In this document: positions 16,969 to 26,040 of the stretch, piece after piece
How the letters are laid out: each line of letters begins with the position of its first letter
Numbering within the stretch: position 1 is the first letter of the stretch
Source of the DNA: Casp-actino8 sp044358015
GTDB lineage: Bacteria; Actinomycetota; Acidimicrobiia; Acidimicrobiales; Ilumatobacteraceae
Direction of reading: 5' to 3'
Assembly: GCA_044358015.1 (NCBI GenBank)
Contig: JBIKOO010000004.1
Coordinates: forward strand, 29,874-93,873
DNA: 64,000 nt
The notes under the pieces: generated by a model
What the model was told of the DNA's origin: nothing
The model's input: the letters and a program-made list of their open reading frames with translations, nothing else
Database searches by the model: none
Translations under genes and position numbers: made by a program

Positions 16969-18354
16969 TTAGCGTTGACCGCGGCGGCCGCTTCCTGAAG
17001 TCGTTGCCGCCGAAGCAATTGCTTGTGCGGTCGCTTCAAGATCAGATGTGGTTCCCAAAAGACCAACAGTCAGCCGCATTGAATCTGGATGAGCGTTAAC
17101 TAAGAACGGTGTTCCAGGTGCTGCGCCAATTCCTTGGGCAGCCAAAGTCATGAGTGCACTTCTTTCGTCGCTGACGAGAACCCACAAATTGATTCCGTCG
17201 GTTCCAGTAGAAAAAACGTTGCGTTCATTGAGGATTTGCACAACTTCTTGGCGGCGGCGCGCATACTCGGCGCGAGCATGGCTCAGTGATTCAAGTGTTG
17301 CTTGATCGTCCAGTAGTTCAAGCAACACAGCTTGCAAAATGCGACTGCTCCAACCTGGTCCGAGCAGCCGACGATTTGCTGCGGCTGAAATAACATCGCC
17401 GGCTCCGCCAACTGCAGCAAGACGTAAGTCGGGCCCGTGGCTCTTTGAATAGCTACGGATATGAACAGTTCGCGTGGGCAAGTGGTTGCCGATGCTGTTC
17501 AATTCACCGACGGCAATATCGCCGGCATGGTCGTCTTCAATGATCGTGATTGATTCTGAATGTCCTGATGCAACAATTGCGTTGGCGATGTTTTGCGCAC
17601 GTTGTGCAGACATCGTGACACCAGTCGGATTTTGCGCGCGTGGTTGTAAAAACAATGCCGTTGGTTTTTGTTCAAGTGCGGCCGTGAGCGCTTCAACGTT
17701 CATGCCTTGGGCGTCGACCTCAACCCCAATGACATCAGCGCCAATCTTTTCCAGCAGGTCAAGCAACGGCGGGAAGGTCGGGTGTTCAACGATCACGCGA
17801 TCACCGAGACGGACCACCACTTGGGCAATGCGATCAAGGGCATCCATAGCCCCGTCAACGACGGTGAGTTCTTCGGGCACAAAGGGCCAACGATGACGCA
17901 AGGCCTCTTCGAGTTGGGGCAACACGGGGTGATCGAGGTAACTACTGGTGAGGGTTTGGCTGCTCACCCGCGCTAGCGCGGTTCGTAGGTCGGGGAGAAG
18001 CGTCGAATCCGGTGTTCCGGTCGACAAATCAAGGGCGAAATGACCCCGATGATCGCTGTCGGCGGCCACTTGGCGATAGCGGCGTGGACCGCCAGGGCCA
18101 GTGGGTTGGCGAACGAAAGAACCGTTGCGGCCCAAAGTCTCAATTGCCCCGACTTCGGCGAGAGAACGCCAGGCCTCTCCGACCGTGGTCGGCGAGACGC
18201 CCAGTTTGCGTGATAGTTGCCGAACGGTCGGCAACTGCGCCCCGATCACTAAATCGCCTGACGAAATCAATCGACCGATTGCTGTGGCGATACCTCGCGC
18301 GCTGCGATCATTGATTGAGTTCGCAATCTCAAGAGTCAAAGTGTCATTGATCAT
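16969..18354 (-). CDS. MocR-type regulator (GntR HTH fused to PLP aminotransferase domain)
   Basis: 461 residues. The N-terminal 70 or so form a GntR winged helix (GIATAIGRLISSGDLVIGAQLPTVRQLSRKLGVSPTTVGEAWRSL). The remainder is a class I aminotransferase fold with the PLP lysine in SYSKSHGPDLRL and EDDHAGD upstream of it. MocR regulators sense an amine or a PLP adduct. It is divergent from the pyrimidine-type catabolic genes across about 190 bases that contain several repeats, so it very probably controls them and itself. Effector unknown; beta-alanine or another omega-amino acid is plausible from the pathway. Confidence 0.88.
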   Translation of the reverse strand: MINDTLTLEIANSINDRSARGIATAIGRLISSGDLVIGAQLPTVRQLSRKLGVSPTTVGEAWRSLAEVGAIETLGRNGSFVRQPTGPGGPRRYRQVAADSDHRGHFALDLSTGTPDSTLLPDLRTALARVSSQTLTSSYLDHPVLPQLEEALRHRWPFVPEELTVVDGAMDALDRIAQVVVRLGDRVIVEHPTFPPLLDLLEKIGADVIGVEVDAQGMNVEALTAALEQKPTALFLQPRAQNPTGVTMSAQRAQNIANAIVASGHSESITIIEDDHAGDIAVGELNSIGNHLPTRTVHIRSYSKSHGPDLRLAAVGGAGDVISAAANRRLLGPGWSSRILQAVLLELLDDQATLESLSHARAEYARRRQEVVQILNERNVFSTGTDGINLWVLVSDERSALMTLAAQGIGAAPGTPFLVNAHPDSMRLTVGLLGTTSDLEATAQAIASAATTSGSGRRGQR

Positions 18355-18391
18355 CAGAATGCAGTCAATCGTGTTTCGTCAGCGTAAAAGC

Positions 18392-18407
18392 ATTGTCCTG
18401 TCACAAT
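18392..18407. promoter_or_regulatory. Candidate operator ATTGTC-N4-ACAAT, site 1
   Basis: ATTGTCCTGTCACAAT, an inverted TTGT..ACAA element 37 bases upstream of the MocR start and in the shared promoter region of the catabolic operon. Near-identical elements occur at 29607-29622 (reverse strand 14 of 16 identical) and, with a one-base longer spacer, at 25961-25977. A half-site ATTGTTCACA follows at 18414. Binding protein inferred to be the adjacent MocR. Confidence 0.55.
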
Positions 18408-18478
18408 AATGGCATTGTTCACATGGCTGTGTGTCAATTACCCTGAAGACAGAGAGCTTCACTGAGCTGTGTCAATCA

Positions 18479-18494
18479 GTCTGAATTATCAGAC
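18479..18494. promoter_or_regulatory. Perfect palindrome GTCTGA-ATTA-TCAGAC
   Basis: Six-base arms around ATTA, about 50 bases before the beta-ureidopropionase start. In the same spacer GCTGTG(TG)TCAAT appears twice (18426-18438 and 18466-18476), as direct repeats of the kind MocR regulators bind. Which of these is the true operator cannot be told from one sequence. Confidence 0.4.
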
Positions 18495-18545
18495 GGCGAG
18501 TCACACGATATTGAAGCGGTTAAGACATCAGAAATGGGGAAAGAA

Positions 18546-19397
18546 ATGACTGGCTCACAAGACAGCGTGCGCGCCGCAATTTTTCAGACTGACTGGACCG
18601 GCTCAAAAGACACGATGATTGACAAGCACGAAGCTGCTTGTCACGATGCAGCCAAGCAGGGTGCCCAAGTCATCTGTTTCCAAGAACTCTTTTATGGTCC
18701 GTACTTTTGTCAGGTTCAAGAAACTGAGTACTACAGCTACACCGAGTACATCCCCGACGGCCCGACCACCCAGCGTTTCCAAAGCATCGCGAAAGAAACT
18801 GGCATGGTCATTGTGTTGCCGATGTACGAAATCACTCAAGCGGGCGTGTATTACAACACCGCTGCTGTGATTGATGCTGATGGTAAATACCTCGGCAAGT
18901 ACCGCAAACAACACATTCCACAAACCAAAGGTTTTTGGGAGAAGTTCTATTTCAAGCCAGGCAATGGTGGCTATCCGGTGTTTGATACTGCGGTCGGCAA
19001 AGTCGGCGTGTATATCTGTTACGACCGCCACTTTCCAGAAGGTTGGCGTGCGCTTGGTTTGAACGGCGCTCAGATCGTGTTCAATCCTTCAGCAACCCAT
19101 CGCGGACTCAGCGAGTACATCTGGAAGGTCGAACAGCCAGCTGCTGCTGTCGCCAACATCTATTACGTCGGTGCAATCAACCGTGTTGGAATCGAGTCAC
19201 TCGGCGAAAACGACTTCTACGGCCAGAGTTATTTTGTTGACCCTGAAGGAAAGTTTGTTGGGGCACAGGGCGATCCGTACAAGCCCGAACTCATTGTTCG
19301 TGATCTTGACATGAAGAAGTTGCGCGAAGTTCGCGATCGTTGGGCGTTTTATCGCGACCGTCGCCCCGAGGCGTACGGCGATCTCACTGAGTTGTGA
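18546..19397 (+). CDS. Nitrilase-family amidohydrolase, probable beta-ureidopropionase
   Basis: 283 residues. The nitrilase triad is Glu47 (CFQELFY), Lys121 (KYRKQHIP) and Cys158 (VYICYDRHFPEGWR). The sequence resembles N-carbamoyl-beta-alanine amidohydrolase / N-carbamoylputrescine amidase, and the neighbouring dihydropyrimidinase points to hydrolysis of N-carbamoyl-beta-alanine (or its methyl homologue) to the amino acid, CO2 and ammonia. An ATG twelve bases earlier is in frame, but GGGGAAAG sits just before the second ATG, which is therefore preferred. First gene of the catabolic operon. Confidence 0.85.
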   Translation: MTGSQDSVRAAIFQTDWTGSKDTMIDKHEAACHDAAKQGAQVICFQELFYGPYFCQVQETEYYSYTEYIPDGPTTQRFQSIAKETGMVIVLPMYEITQAGVYYNTAAVIDADGKYLGKYRKQHIPQTKGFWEKFYFKPGNGGYPVFDTAVGKVGVYICYDRHFPEGWRALGLNGAQIVFNPSATHRGLSEYIWKVEQPAAAVANIYYVGAINRVGIESLGENDFYGQSYFVDPEGKFVGAQGDPYKPELIVRDLDMKKLREVRDRWAFYRDRRPEAYGDLTEL

Positions 19398-19455
19398 TCG
19401 TTAAGTTGTAGGAAGTCGTAGACATCAATTCCATTCAGCAAATCAGGAGGGCATC

Positions 19456-20904
19456 ATGGCCAAGGTATTAATCAAGAACGGATTAGTCATTTCACCCACG
19501 GGTGTAGTTGCCAACGACGTATTGATTGAAGGCGAGAAGATCGCCGCAGTCGGTGCCCCTGGTTGGTTTGAATCATCCGAGCAAGGTTGCGACAAAGTCA
19601 TTGATGCCAAGGGCAAATATGTGATCCCTGGTGGCGTTGATGTGCACACACACATGGAACTTCCATTCGGTGGAACGTTCGCATCAGATACTTTTGAGAC
19701 TGGATCACGTGCGGCTGCATGGGGTGGAGTCACCACAATCGTCGACATGGCCGTTCAGCGCTATGGCGAAAATGTCTTTGACGGGCTTGCCGAATGGCAC
19801 CGCAAAGCAACCGGCGAATGCGCAATTGACTACGCATTCCACCAAATCATCGGTGGTGTTGATGATCAGTCATTGAAGGATATGAAATACCTCACCGAGC
19901 ATGAAGGCATCAGTAGTTTCAAACTGTTCATGGCGTACCCCGGTGTTTTCTACAGCGATGACGGACAAATTTTGAAGGCCATGCAGACCGCTGCCGAATG
20001 CGGCGCGATGATCATGATGCATGCTGAAAACGGCCCGGCTATTGATGTTTTGGTGCAGCAAGCGCTGTCTCGTGGCGAAACCGATCCTCGCTACCACTCA
20101 TACACGCGTCCTTCGCCGCTTGAAGCTGAAGCCACGCACCGCGCCATCGTGTTGTCTCATGTCGCCGGCAATGTGCCGTTGTACATCGTGCATATGTCGG
20201 CTGGCGATGCTCTGAACGAAGTCGCTGCAGCACGTCACCATGGTCGCAACGTTTTTGCCGAGACCTGCCCGCAGTACTTGTGGATGACCCTTGAAGAAAC
20301 ATTGGGTCAGCCTGGATTTGAAGGTTCAAAGTGGGTCTGCAGTACGCCGGTGCGTTCACGCGATCATGATCCGCACTACATCGGTCAGATGGGCCACGGT
20401 CACCAAGGTGACTTGTGGAAGGGCTTGCGTATGAACGAGCTAGCTGTCGTGAGTACCGACCATTGTCCGTTCTGCTTCAAGGATCAAAAAGAACTTGGTC
20501 TCGGTGACTTCTCCAAGATTCCGAACGGAATCGGTGGTGTCGAACACCGCATGGAATTGATTTATCAAGGTGTTGTCGCTGGTGAACTGACGCTTGAGCG
20601 TTGGGTTGAAACCTGTTGCACGACTCCCGCGCGCATGTTTGGTATGTACCCACAAAAGGGCATCATTGCTCCTGGTAGCGATGCTGACGTTGTTGTTTGG
20701 GATCCGAACACCAAGACCAAGATTGGTATCAACGACAAGCACCACATGAACATGGATCACTCAGCCTGGGAAGGTTGGGTCATCGACGGAAAAGTTGACA
20801 CCGTGTTCTCGCGTGGAACTGTGCTCATTGATAACGATCAATATGTTGGCCGCAAAGGTCATGGCAAGTACATCAAGCGTGGCTTGTCGCAATATCTCGT
20901 CTGA
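19456..20904 (+). CDS. hydA: Dihydropyrimidinase / hydantoinase
   Basis: 482 residues of the cyclic amidohydrolase family. Metal ligands are visible: His64 and His66 (DVHTHME), the carboxylated Lys156 (SSFKLFMAY), His189 (MMHAEN), His246 (VHMSA) and the Asp of STDHCPF. It opens dihydrouracil, dihydrothymine or hydantoins to N-carbamoyl amino acids, the substrate of the preceding amidohydrolase. AGGAGG stands seven bases before the ATG, a strong ribosome-binding site. Second step of reductive pyrimidine breakdown, or of hydantoin use. Confidence 0.92.
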   Translation: MAKVLIKNGLVISPTGVVANDVLIEGEKIAAVGAPGWFESSEQGCDKVIDAKGKYVIPGGVDVHTHMELPFGGTFASDTFETGSRAAAWGGVTTIVDMAVQRYGENVFDGLAEWHRKATGECAIDYAFHQIIGGVDDQSLKDMKYLTEHEGISSFKLFMAYPGVFYSDDGQILKAMQTAAECGAMIMMHAENGPAIDVLVQQALSRGETDPRYHSYTRPSPLEAEATHRAIVLSHVAGNVPLYIVHMSAGDALNEVAAARHHGRNVFAETCPQYLWMTLEETLGQPGFEGSKWVCSTPVRSRDHDPHYIGQMGHGHQGDLWKGLRMNELAVVSTDHCPFCFKDQKELGLGDFSKIPNGIGGVEHRMELIYQGVVAGELTLERWVETCCTTPARMFGMYPQKGIIAPGSDADVVVWDPNTKTKIGINDKHHMNMDHSAWEGWVIDGKVDTVFSRGTVLIDNDQYVGRKGHGKYIKRGLSQYLV

Positions 20905-20933
20905 AATCCCCCCTACACACTAAGGAGTTGCCT

Positions 20934-22418
20934 ATGTACCGCATCGATCATTGGATCGACGGACACACCGTCGCTAGTACTTCGGGTCGAACCGGAAACA
21001 TTTTTGATCCAGCAACTGGACAGGTGCAAGGAACTGTCGCTTTTGCTGATGTCTCTGAAGTTGACAAGGCCGTCGCAAACGCCAAGGCAGCATTGCCAGC
21101 TTGGCGAGCAACGAACTTGTCGCGTCGCGCCGAAATCATGTTCAACATGCGCGAGTTGGTGTCGGCTAACCGTAAAGAGATTGCGGCATTGCTCACCAAA
21201 GAGCACGGCAAAGTAACTGCCGACGCATTGGGCGAACTTGCCCGTGGTCTCGAAAACATTGAGTATGCGTGTGGTATACCGAACCTCTTGAAGGGTGGTT
21301 ATTCCGAACAAGCATCTGCTGGTGTTGACGTGTACAACATTCGTCAGCCGCTCGGTGTTGTTGCGGGTATTACACCTTTTAACTTCCCAGCGATGGTCCC
21401 CATGTGGATGTTTGCCAATGCAGTTGCTTGTGGAAACACTTTCATTTTGAAGCCATCAGAAAAAGATCCATCAGCAGCAATGTTGATTGCCGAATTGTTG
21501 AAGCAGGCTGGACTGCCTGACGGTGTATTCAACGTGGTGCATGGTGACAAGGTTGCCGTTGATCGTTTGCTCGATCATCCCGACATCGCGGCAGTGAGCT
21601 TCGTTGGTTCAACCCCCATCGCGCGTTACATCTACGAAACTGGCACCAAGAACGGCAAGCGGGTTCAAGCATTGGGTGGCGCAAAGAATCACATGTTGGT
21701 TTTGCCTGACGCAGATCTCGACATGGCCGCTGATGCTTTGGTGAGTGCTGCTTATGGCTCGGCTGGCGAACGCTGCATGGCAATTTCAGTTGTGCTTGCG
21801 GTCGACACCATTGCTGATGATCTTGTTGCGAAAGTGCAAAGTCGTATCCCGAATGTTGTCGTGGGTAATGGCAATGATCCCTCGAGCGAGATGGGTCCAT
21901 TAATCACTGGCGAACATCGTGACAAAGTTGCGAGCTATGTCGCTGGTGCTGCTGGCGAAGGAGCAAAAGTAGTTGTTGACGGCCGCGAGGGCGCACCGAC
22001 TGAAGGTTTCTTCTTGAAGCCAAGCCTGATTGATCATGCCAAGCCCGGCATGAAGTGTTACGACGATGAAATCTTCGGACCAGTCCTGACTGTTGTTCGA
22101 GTGAAGTCGTATGAAGAAGGTTTGCAACTGATCAACGACAACCAGTTCGGTAACGGAACGGCCATCTTTACTCGCGATGGTGGTGTTGCTCGTCAATTCC
22201 AGTTTGATGTGAATGTCGGAATGGTCGGAATCAATGTGCCGATTCCAGTGCCAGTCTCGTACTACTCGTTCGGTGGCTGGAAGGCCAGTTTGTTCGGTGA
22301 CTTGCACATGTATGGTCCAGACGGAATCCAGTTCTACACCCGAAGCAAAGTTGTTACTTCACGTTGGCCCGACCCTCGAACCAGCAAAGTCGATCTCGGC
22401 TTTCCGCAGAACAGGTAA
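20934..22418 (+). CDS. mmsA: CoA-acylating (methyl)malonate-semialdehyde dehydrogenase
   Basis: 494 residues. The aldehyde dehydrogenase nucleophile is Cys281 (SAGERCMAIS). The general-base Glu of ordinary aldehyde dehydrogenases is replaced by Asn in GGAKNHMLVLPDAD, the hallmark of the CoA-acylating MmsA/IolA group. It converts malonate semialdehyde to acetyl-CoA, or methylmalonate semialdehyde to propionyl-CoA. In this cluster the semialdehydes would come from transamination of beta-alanine or beta-aminoisobutyrate. AAGGAG precedes the ATG by seven bases. Confidence 0.92.
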   Translation: MYRIDHWIDGHTVASTSGRTGNIFDPATGQVQGTVAFADVSEVDKAVANAKAALPAWRATNLSRRAEIMFNMRELVSANRKEIAALLTKEHGKVTADALGELARGLENIEYACGIPNLLKGGYSEQASAGVDVYNIRQPLGVVAGITPFNFPAMVPMWMFANAVACGNTFILKPSEKDPSAAMLIAELLKQAGLPDGVFNVVHGDKVAVDRLLDHPDIAAVSFVGSTPIARYIYETGTKNGKRVQALGGAKNHMLVLPDADLDMAADALVSAAYGSAGERCMAISVVLAVDTIADDLVAKVQSRIPNVVVGNGNDPSSEMGPLITGEHRDKVASYVAGAAGEGAKVVVDGREGAPTEGFFLKPSLIDHAKPGMKCYDDEIFGPVLTVVRVKSYEEGLQLINDNQFGNGTAIFTRDGGVARQFQFDVNVGMVGINVPIPVPVSYYSFGGWKASLFGDLHMYGPDGIQFYTRSKVVTSRWPDPRTSKVDLGFPQNR

Positions 22419-22426
22419 TTCACATC

Positions 22427-23455
22427 ATGGAACTCGGTGTCGTACTACAAACAACTCCGCCCAGCGCGCGAGTCATCGATTTAGCAAAAAAAGCTGAGTC
22501 CTACGGCTTCACATATGTGTGGGCTTTTGACAGTCACATCTTGTGGCAAGAACCGTTTCCGATCTTTGCGCAGATTTTGGCAGAGACCCGCAATGTCATT
22601 GTCGGTCCGATGGTGACCAATCCGGCGACACGTGATTGGACCGTGACTGCAAGTTTGTTTGCAACTCTGAACGAGATGTATGGCAACCGCACAGTCATTG
22701 GTATCGGTCGAGGTGACTCAGCAGTACGAGTCACCAACGGAAAACCAACAACTCTGGCGACATTGCGCGAAAGCATTCATGTCATTCGCGAACTTGCCAA
22801 TGGCCGTTCGGTGAATTACAAAGATTCCGAACTTCGTTTGCCGTGGGCGGGTAAGTCGCGCGCCGAAGTATGGGTTGCGGCTTACGGGCCAAAGGCATTG
22901 GCGTTAACGGGCGAAGTGGGCGACGGATTCATTTTGCAGCTTGCCGATCCGAGCATTACGGAATGGACAATCAAAGCAGTTCGTGATGCAGCTGCGGCAG
23001 CAGGTCGCGACCCGAAGAGTGTCAAGATTTGTGTCGCGGCGCCGGCTTATGTCACCGATGGAAGTGAAGCAGGCATGGCCCATGGCCTCGAGCAGTGTCG
23101 CTGGTTCGGTGGCATGGTGGGTAACCACGTCGCCGACATTGTTGAGCGATACGGCGATTCTGCGCCAGTGCCTAAGGCGTTAACCGATTACATCAAGGGT
23201 CGTCAGGGCTACGACTACAACGAGCACGGCAAGGCCGGCAATAGTCATACCAATTTCGTCCCCGACGAGATCATTGACCGTTTCTGTATCGTCGGACCCG
23301 TCGAGGCTCACGTGAAGCGCTTAAACGAATTGCGTGACATGGGTGTCGATCAGTTCTCCGTCTATTTACAACATGATGCCAAAGACGAAACATTGCGTGC
23401 ATATGGTGAAAAAGTCATTCCAGCAATTGCTGAGCAAATTTTGGCGAAAAGTTGA
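22427..23455 (+). CDS. LLM class flavin/F420-dependent oxidoreductase of the pyrimidine cluster
   Basis: 342 residues of the luciferase-like family, starting MELGVVLQTTPPSARVIDLAKKAESYGFTYVWAFD. NRTVIGIGRGDSAVRVTNGKP and AEVWVAAYGPKALALTGEVGDGFILQLADP are typical of LLM enzymes that use reduced F420 or FMN. It sits within the operon, nine bases after mmsA and just before the transporter genes. No dihydropyrimidine dehydrogenase gene (PreA/PreT type) is in the island, so this enzyme is a candidate for the ring-reduction or ring-oxidation step; that role is inference only. Confidence 0.82.
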   Translation: MELGVVLQTTPPSARVIDLAKKAESYGFTYVWAFDSHILWQEPFPIFAQILAETRNVIVGPMVTNPATRDWTVTASLFATLNEMYGNRTVIGIGRGDSAVRVTNGKPTTLATLRESIHVIRELANGRSVNYKDSELRLPWAGKSRAEVWVAAYGPKALALTGEVGDGFILQLADPSITEWTIKAVRDAAAAAGRDPKSVKICVAAPAYVTDGSEAGMAHGLEQCRWFGGMVGNHVADIVERYGDSAPVPKALTDYIKGRQGYDYNEHGKAGNSHTNFVPDEIIDRFCIVGPVEAHVKRLNELRDMGVDQFSVYLQHDAKDETLRAYGEKVIPAIAEQILAKS

Positions 23456-23468
23456 ATAACGAAAAATC

Positions 23469-24374
23469 ATGACAACTCTGACGACAACAAAGAAGACGGG
23501 TGAGACGGCACGACGGATTCGCCGTGCAATTCTTTTCGTTGCCTCGTTGTTGTTTGTGGCAGCGGCCTGGGAACTGTACAAAGTGGTTGGCCCAGAAGCC
23601 GGTGGCAAGATTTTTGGATGGAAGCTTTTGCCGCGTTCAAATAACAACGCAATGCCACATGTGTGGGACATGCTGACCCGTTACAACCGCCCCGAACTGC
23701 GTGGTTCAGATCGCAAAATCTGGTCTGTTGTTTTGGCGGGTGCGTGGTTTTCGTTCCGATTAGCGCTCGTCGGTTTCGCGATCGGCTCAACTTTAGGATT
23801 GGGTCTGTCAATTCTGATGGCTCGATTCAAGATCGCTGAGCGTGGAATTCTGCCGTACCTCGTGGTGTCACAAACAGTTCCGTTGATTGCTTTGGCGCCG
23901 CTCGTTGTGTCATGGGGTGGCAAGTTGAGTATCGCTGGTTGGACATGGCCTCGTTGGCTGTCGGCTGCAGTGCTTGGTGCTTTTTTGGCGTTCTTCCCGG
24001 TTGCTGTTGGAGCCTTGAAAGGTCTCACGTCGGCACCATCGGCATCACTCGAATTGATGGACAGTTATGCCGCATCGTGGTGGCAGACGCTCCGTAAGTT
24101 GCGTTTCCCTGCGGCGATCCCGTTCATTGTTCCCTCACTGAAATTGGCAGCTTCGGCTTCAGTCATCGGTGTTGTTGTCGCAGAAATTTCAACTGGTCTC
24201 AAAGGTGGTATTGGGCGACTCATCATTGAGTACGCCCGTGAAGCGACTGCAGATCCAGCGAAGGTTTTCACAGCAGTGTTCGGTGCTGCAGCACTCGGAC
24301 TTGCAATGTCAGGGTTTGTGACTCTGGCAGACATGTACATGATGCGCAATCGCCCCAAGGAGGCATCCGCATGA
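23469..24374 (+). CDS. ABC transporter permease (NitT/TauT type)
   Basis: 301 residues, about six membrane helices. The EAA loop is present in the second half (ELMDSYAASWWQTLRKLRFPAAIPFIVPSLKLAASASVIGVVVAEI). It belongs to the SsuC/ThiX/RibX permease group that imports aromatic or heterocyclic compounds. Its stop overlaps the ATPase start as ATGA. Together with the second permease it would form a heterodimeric channel fed by the lipoprotein encoded at 26041. Confidence 0.88.
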   Translation: MTTLTTTKKTGETARRIRRAILFVASLLFVAAAWELYKVVGPEAGGKIFGWKLLPRSNNNAMPHVWDMLTRYNRPELRGSDRKIWSVVLAGAWFSFRLALVGFAIGSTLGLGLSILMARFKIAERGILPYLVVSQTVPLIALAPLVVSWGGKLSIAGWTWPRWLSAAVLGAFLAFFPVAVGALKGLTSAPSASLELMDSYAASWWQTLRKLRFPAAIPFIVPSLKLAASASVIGVVVAEISTGLKGGIGRLIIEYAREATADPAKVFTAVFGAAALGLAMSGFVTLADMYMMRNRPKEASA

Positions 24375-25171
24375 GCGCGGTTGAAATCACCAATATTTCC
24401 AAGGCTTTTAACCTTGGTTCAAGTAATCAAGTTGATGCCTTAACTGATATCAACTTGTCAATCGCTTCCGGCGAGTTCGTATCTTTGATCGGTCCGTCCG
24501 GTTGTGGAAAGTCAACTCTTCTCCGTCTGATCGCCAATCTCATTGAGCCAACATCGGGTCAACTTGTGGTGAATGACAAGTCAGCCAAGCAGGCTCGACT
24601 CGATCAGGACTATGGAATGGCTTTTCAGCAATCGGGTCTTTTTGAGTGGCGCACTGTTGCAAAAAATATTGAACTGCCCCTTGAACTCAAGGGCTGGGAT
24701 AAGGCGAAGCGTCACGAACGTGCGCTTGAAATGCTTGAACTCGTCAAGCTGGCCGATTTTGCGAATCACTTTCCGTGGCAACTATCGGGTGGCATGCAAC
24801 AGCGTGTCGCCATCGCCCGCGCTCTTGCTGTTCACCCTTCATTGTTGTTAATGGACGAACCTTTTGGTGCACTTGACGAAATGACACGCGAGCATATGCA
24901 AAGCGAACTTCTGTCAATTTGCCGTGCGTCAGGAACCACGGTTGTTTTCGTGACTCACTCGATTCCCGAAGCGGTGTACTTGTCAAATCGCGTAGTTGTG
25001 ATGTCACCCCGACCTGGTCGCGTCACAGAAATAGTTGACGTGAGTATTGAAGGCGAACGCAACGACGCAACTCGAGATAACTCGGCTTTCTTCAAGGGAA
25101 TCACCGCGGTGCGCGAAGCATTGCGCGGTGTAGAGATGTCTGATCACGTGCGAGGAATTGAAGACCGATGA
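24371..25171 (+). CDS. ABC transporter ATP-binding protein (NitT/TauT type)
   Basis: 266 residues. Walker A GPSGCGKST near residue 38, Q-loop AFQQSGLFEWRTV, signature LSGGMQQR, Walker B LLLMDEPFGALDE and the H-loop THSIPEA are all intact. The family drives uptake of nitrate, taurine, thiamine precursors, riboflavin or pyrimidines. It lies between two permeases with ATGA overlaps at both ends, so the three proteins are made in a fixed ratio. Confidence 0.92.
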   Translation: MSAVEITNISKAFNLGSSNQVDALTDINLSIASGEFVSLIGPSGCGKSTLLRLIANLIEPTSGQLVVNDKSAKQARLDQDYGMAFQQSGLFEWRTVAKNIELPLELKGWDKAKRHERALEMLELVKLADFANHFPWQLSGGMQQRVAIARALAVHPSLLLMDEPFGALDEMTREHMQSELLSICRASGTTVVFVTHSIPEAVYLSNRVVVMSPRPGRVTEIVDVSIEGERNDATRDNSAFFKGITAVREALRGVEMSDHVRGIEDR

Positions 25172-25959
25172 GTTCACGCTCTTCATCCATCGTCCGCTCG
25201 GTTGTGCCGCCTGCCGTTTTTGGCCTGGCGTTTCTGGCCGTTTGGGAACTTGCGGTGAAGGCCTTCAATCTCAAACCATATTTCTTGGCACCGCCATCAA
25301 AGATCTGGCAGAAGTTCACCGAGAACATTGACCTCGTTTGGGGAGCAGCCAAAGTTTCGGGGACGAACGCGTTGATTGGTTTACTTCTTGGTGCGTTCCT
25401 TGGAATGGCGATGAGTTTTGTGTTGAGCCGTTTCAGGTTTTTGAATAACCTCATCACGCCACTGGCAATTGCCTTGAATGCGATTCCGATTTTCGTTTTG
25501 GTCGCCGTTCTCAACAACATGTTTGCCATCACGAGTGAAGTGCCACGTCGAATTATGGTGACCTTGGTGGTCTACTTCATCGTTCTGGTCAATGTGGCCA
25601 AAGGTCTCACTCAAGTCAGCCCGACGCACGTTGAGTTGATGAAGTCGTATGCGGCGAGCGATACACAGATATTGCGGAAGGTTCGAATCCCGAACGCAGT
25701 TCCCTATTTGTTTACTGCACTCAAGATTTCGGCTCCGGCCTCGGTCATTACGGCGTTCGTCAGTGAGTATTTCGGCGGTTCGCAGAACGGACTCGGCAGT
25801 CGCATTACAAGCAATATTGCAAATTCGAAGAATGCAGTCGCATGGGCGTATGTACTTGGTGCATGCCTCTTGGGACTGGCGTTCTATGTGATCTCCAGCT
25901 TGCTGGAGGGTGTGGCCACACCGGGTGGCCGCGCCAAACGCACCAAGGAGGGTCGCTGA
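25168..25959 (+). CDS. ABC transporter permease (NitT/TauT type)
   Basis: 263 residues, about six membrane helices and an EAA loop (ELMKSYAASDTQILRKVRIPNAVPYLFTALKISAPASVITAFVSEYFGG). It is a paralogue of the permease at 23469, so the importer is probably heterodimeric in its membrane part. Coupled to the ATPase by ATGA. It ends just before the palindromic operator in front of the binding-protein gene. Confidence 0.88.
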   Translation: MSSRSSSIVRSVVPPAVFGLAFLAVWELAVKAFNLKPYFLAPPSKIWQKFTENIDLVWGAAKVSGTNALIGLLLGAFLGMAMSFVLSRFRFLNNLITPLAIALNAIPIFVLVAVLNNMFAITSEVPRRIMVTLVVYFIVLVNVAKGLTQVSPTHVELMKSYAASDTQILRKVRIPNAVPYLFTALKISAPASVITAFVSEYFGGSQNGLGSRITSNIANSKNAVAWAYVLGACLLGLAFYVISSLLEGVATPGGRAKRTKEGR

Positions 25960-25960
25960 G

Positions 25961-25977
25961 TTTGTCAAAATGACAAT
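25961..25977. promoter_or_regulatory. Candidate operator TTTGTCA-AAA-TGACAAT, site 2
   Basis: A near-perfect palindrome (TTGTCA-AAA-TGACAA core) upstream of the substrate-binding lipoprotein. It shares the ATTGTC..GACAAA frame of the sites at 18392 and 29607, with a spacer one base longer. It lies about 65 bases before the lipoprotein ATG, suggesting that this gene has its own regulated promoter as well as readthrough from the operon. Confidence 0.5.
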
Positions 25978-26040
25978 GCTTAATGACCTATTGTGGTGTC
26001 ACAAATCCGCGGGCACACGCCCAAGGGGAGGAGAAAAACA

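Noticed and set aside
18534..18545. ATG at 18534 as the ureidopropionase start
   Set aside because: The ribosome-binding GGGGAAAG lies between the two ATGs, favouring the second.
25381..25968. Minus-strand 195-codon frame opposite the second permease
   Set aside because: Shadow frame of a well-defined membrane protein; no start signal.
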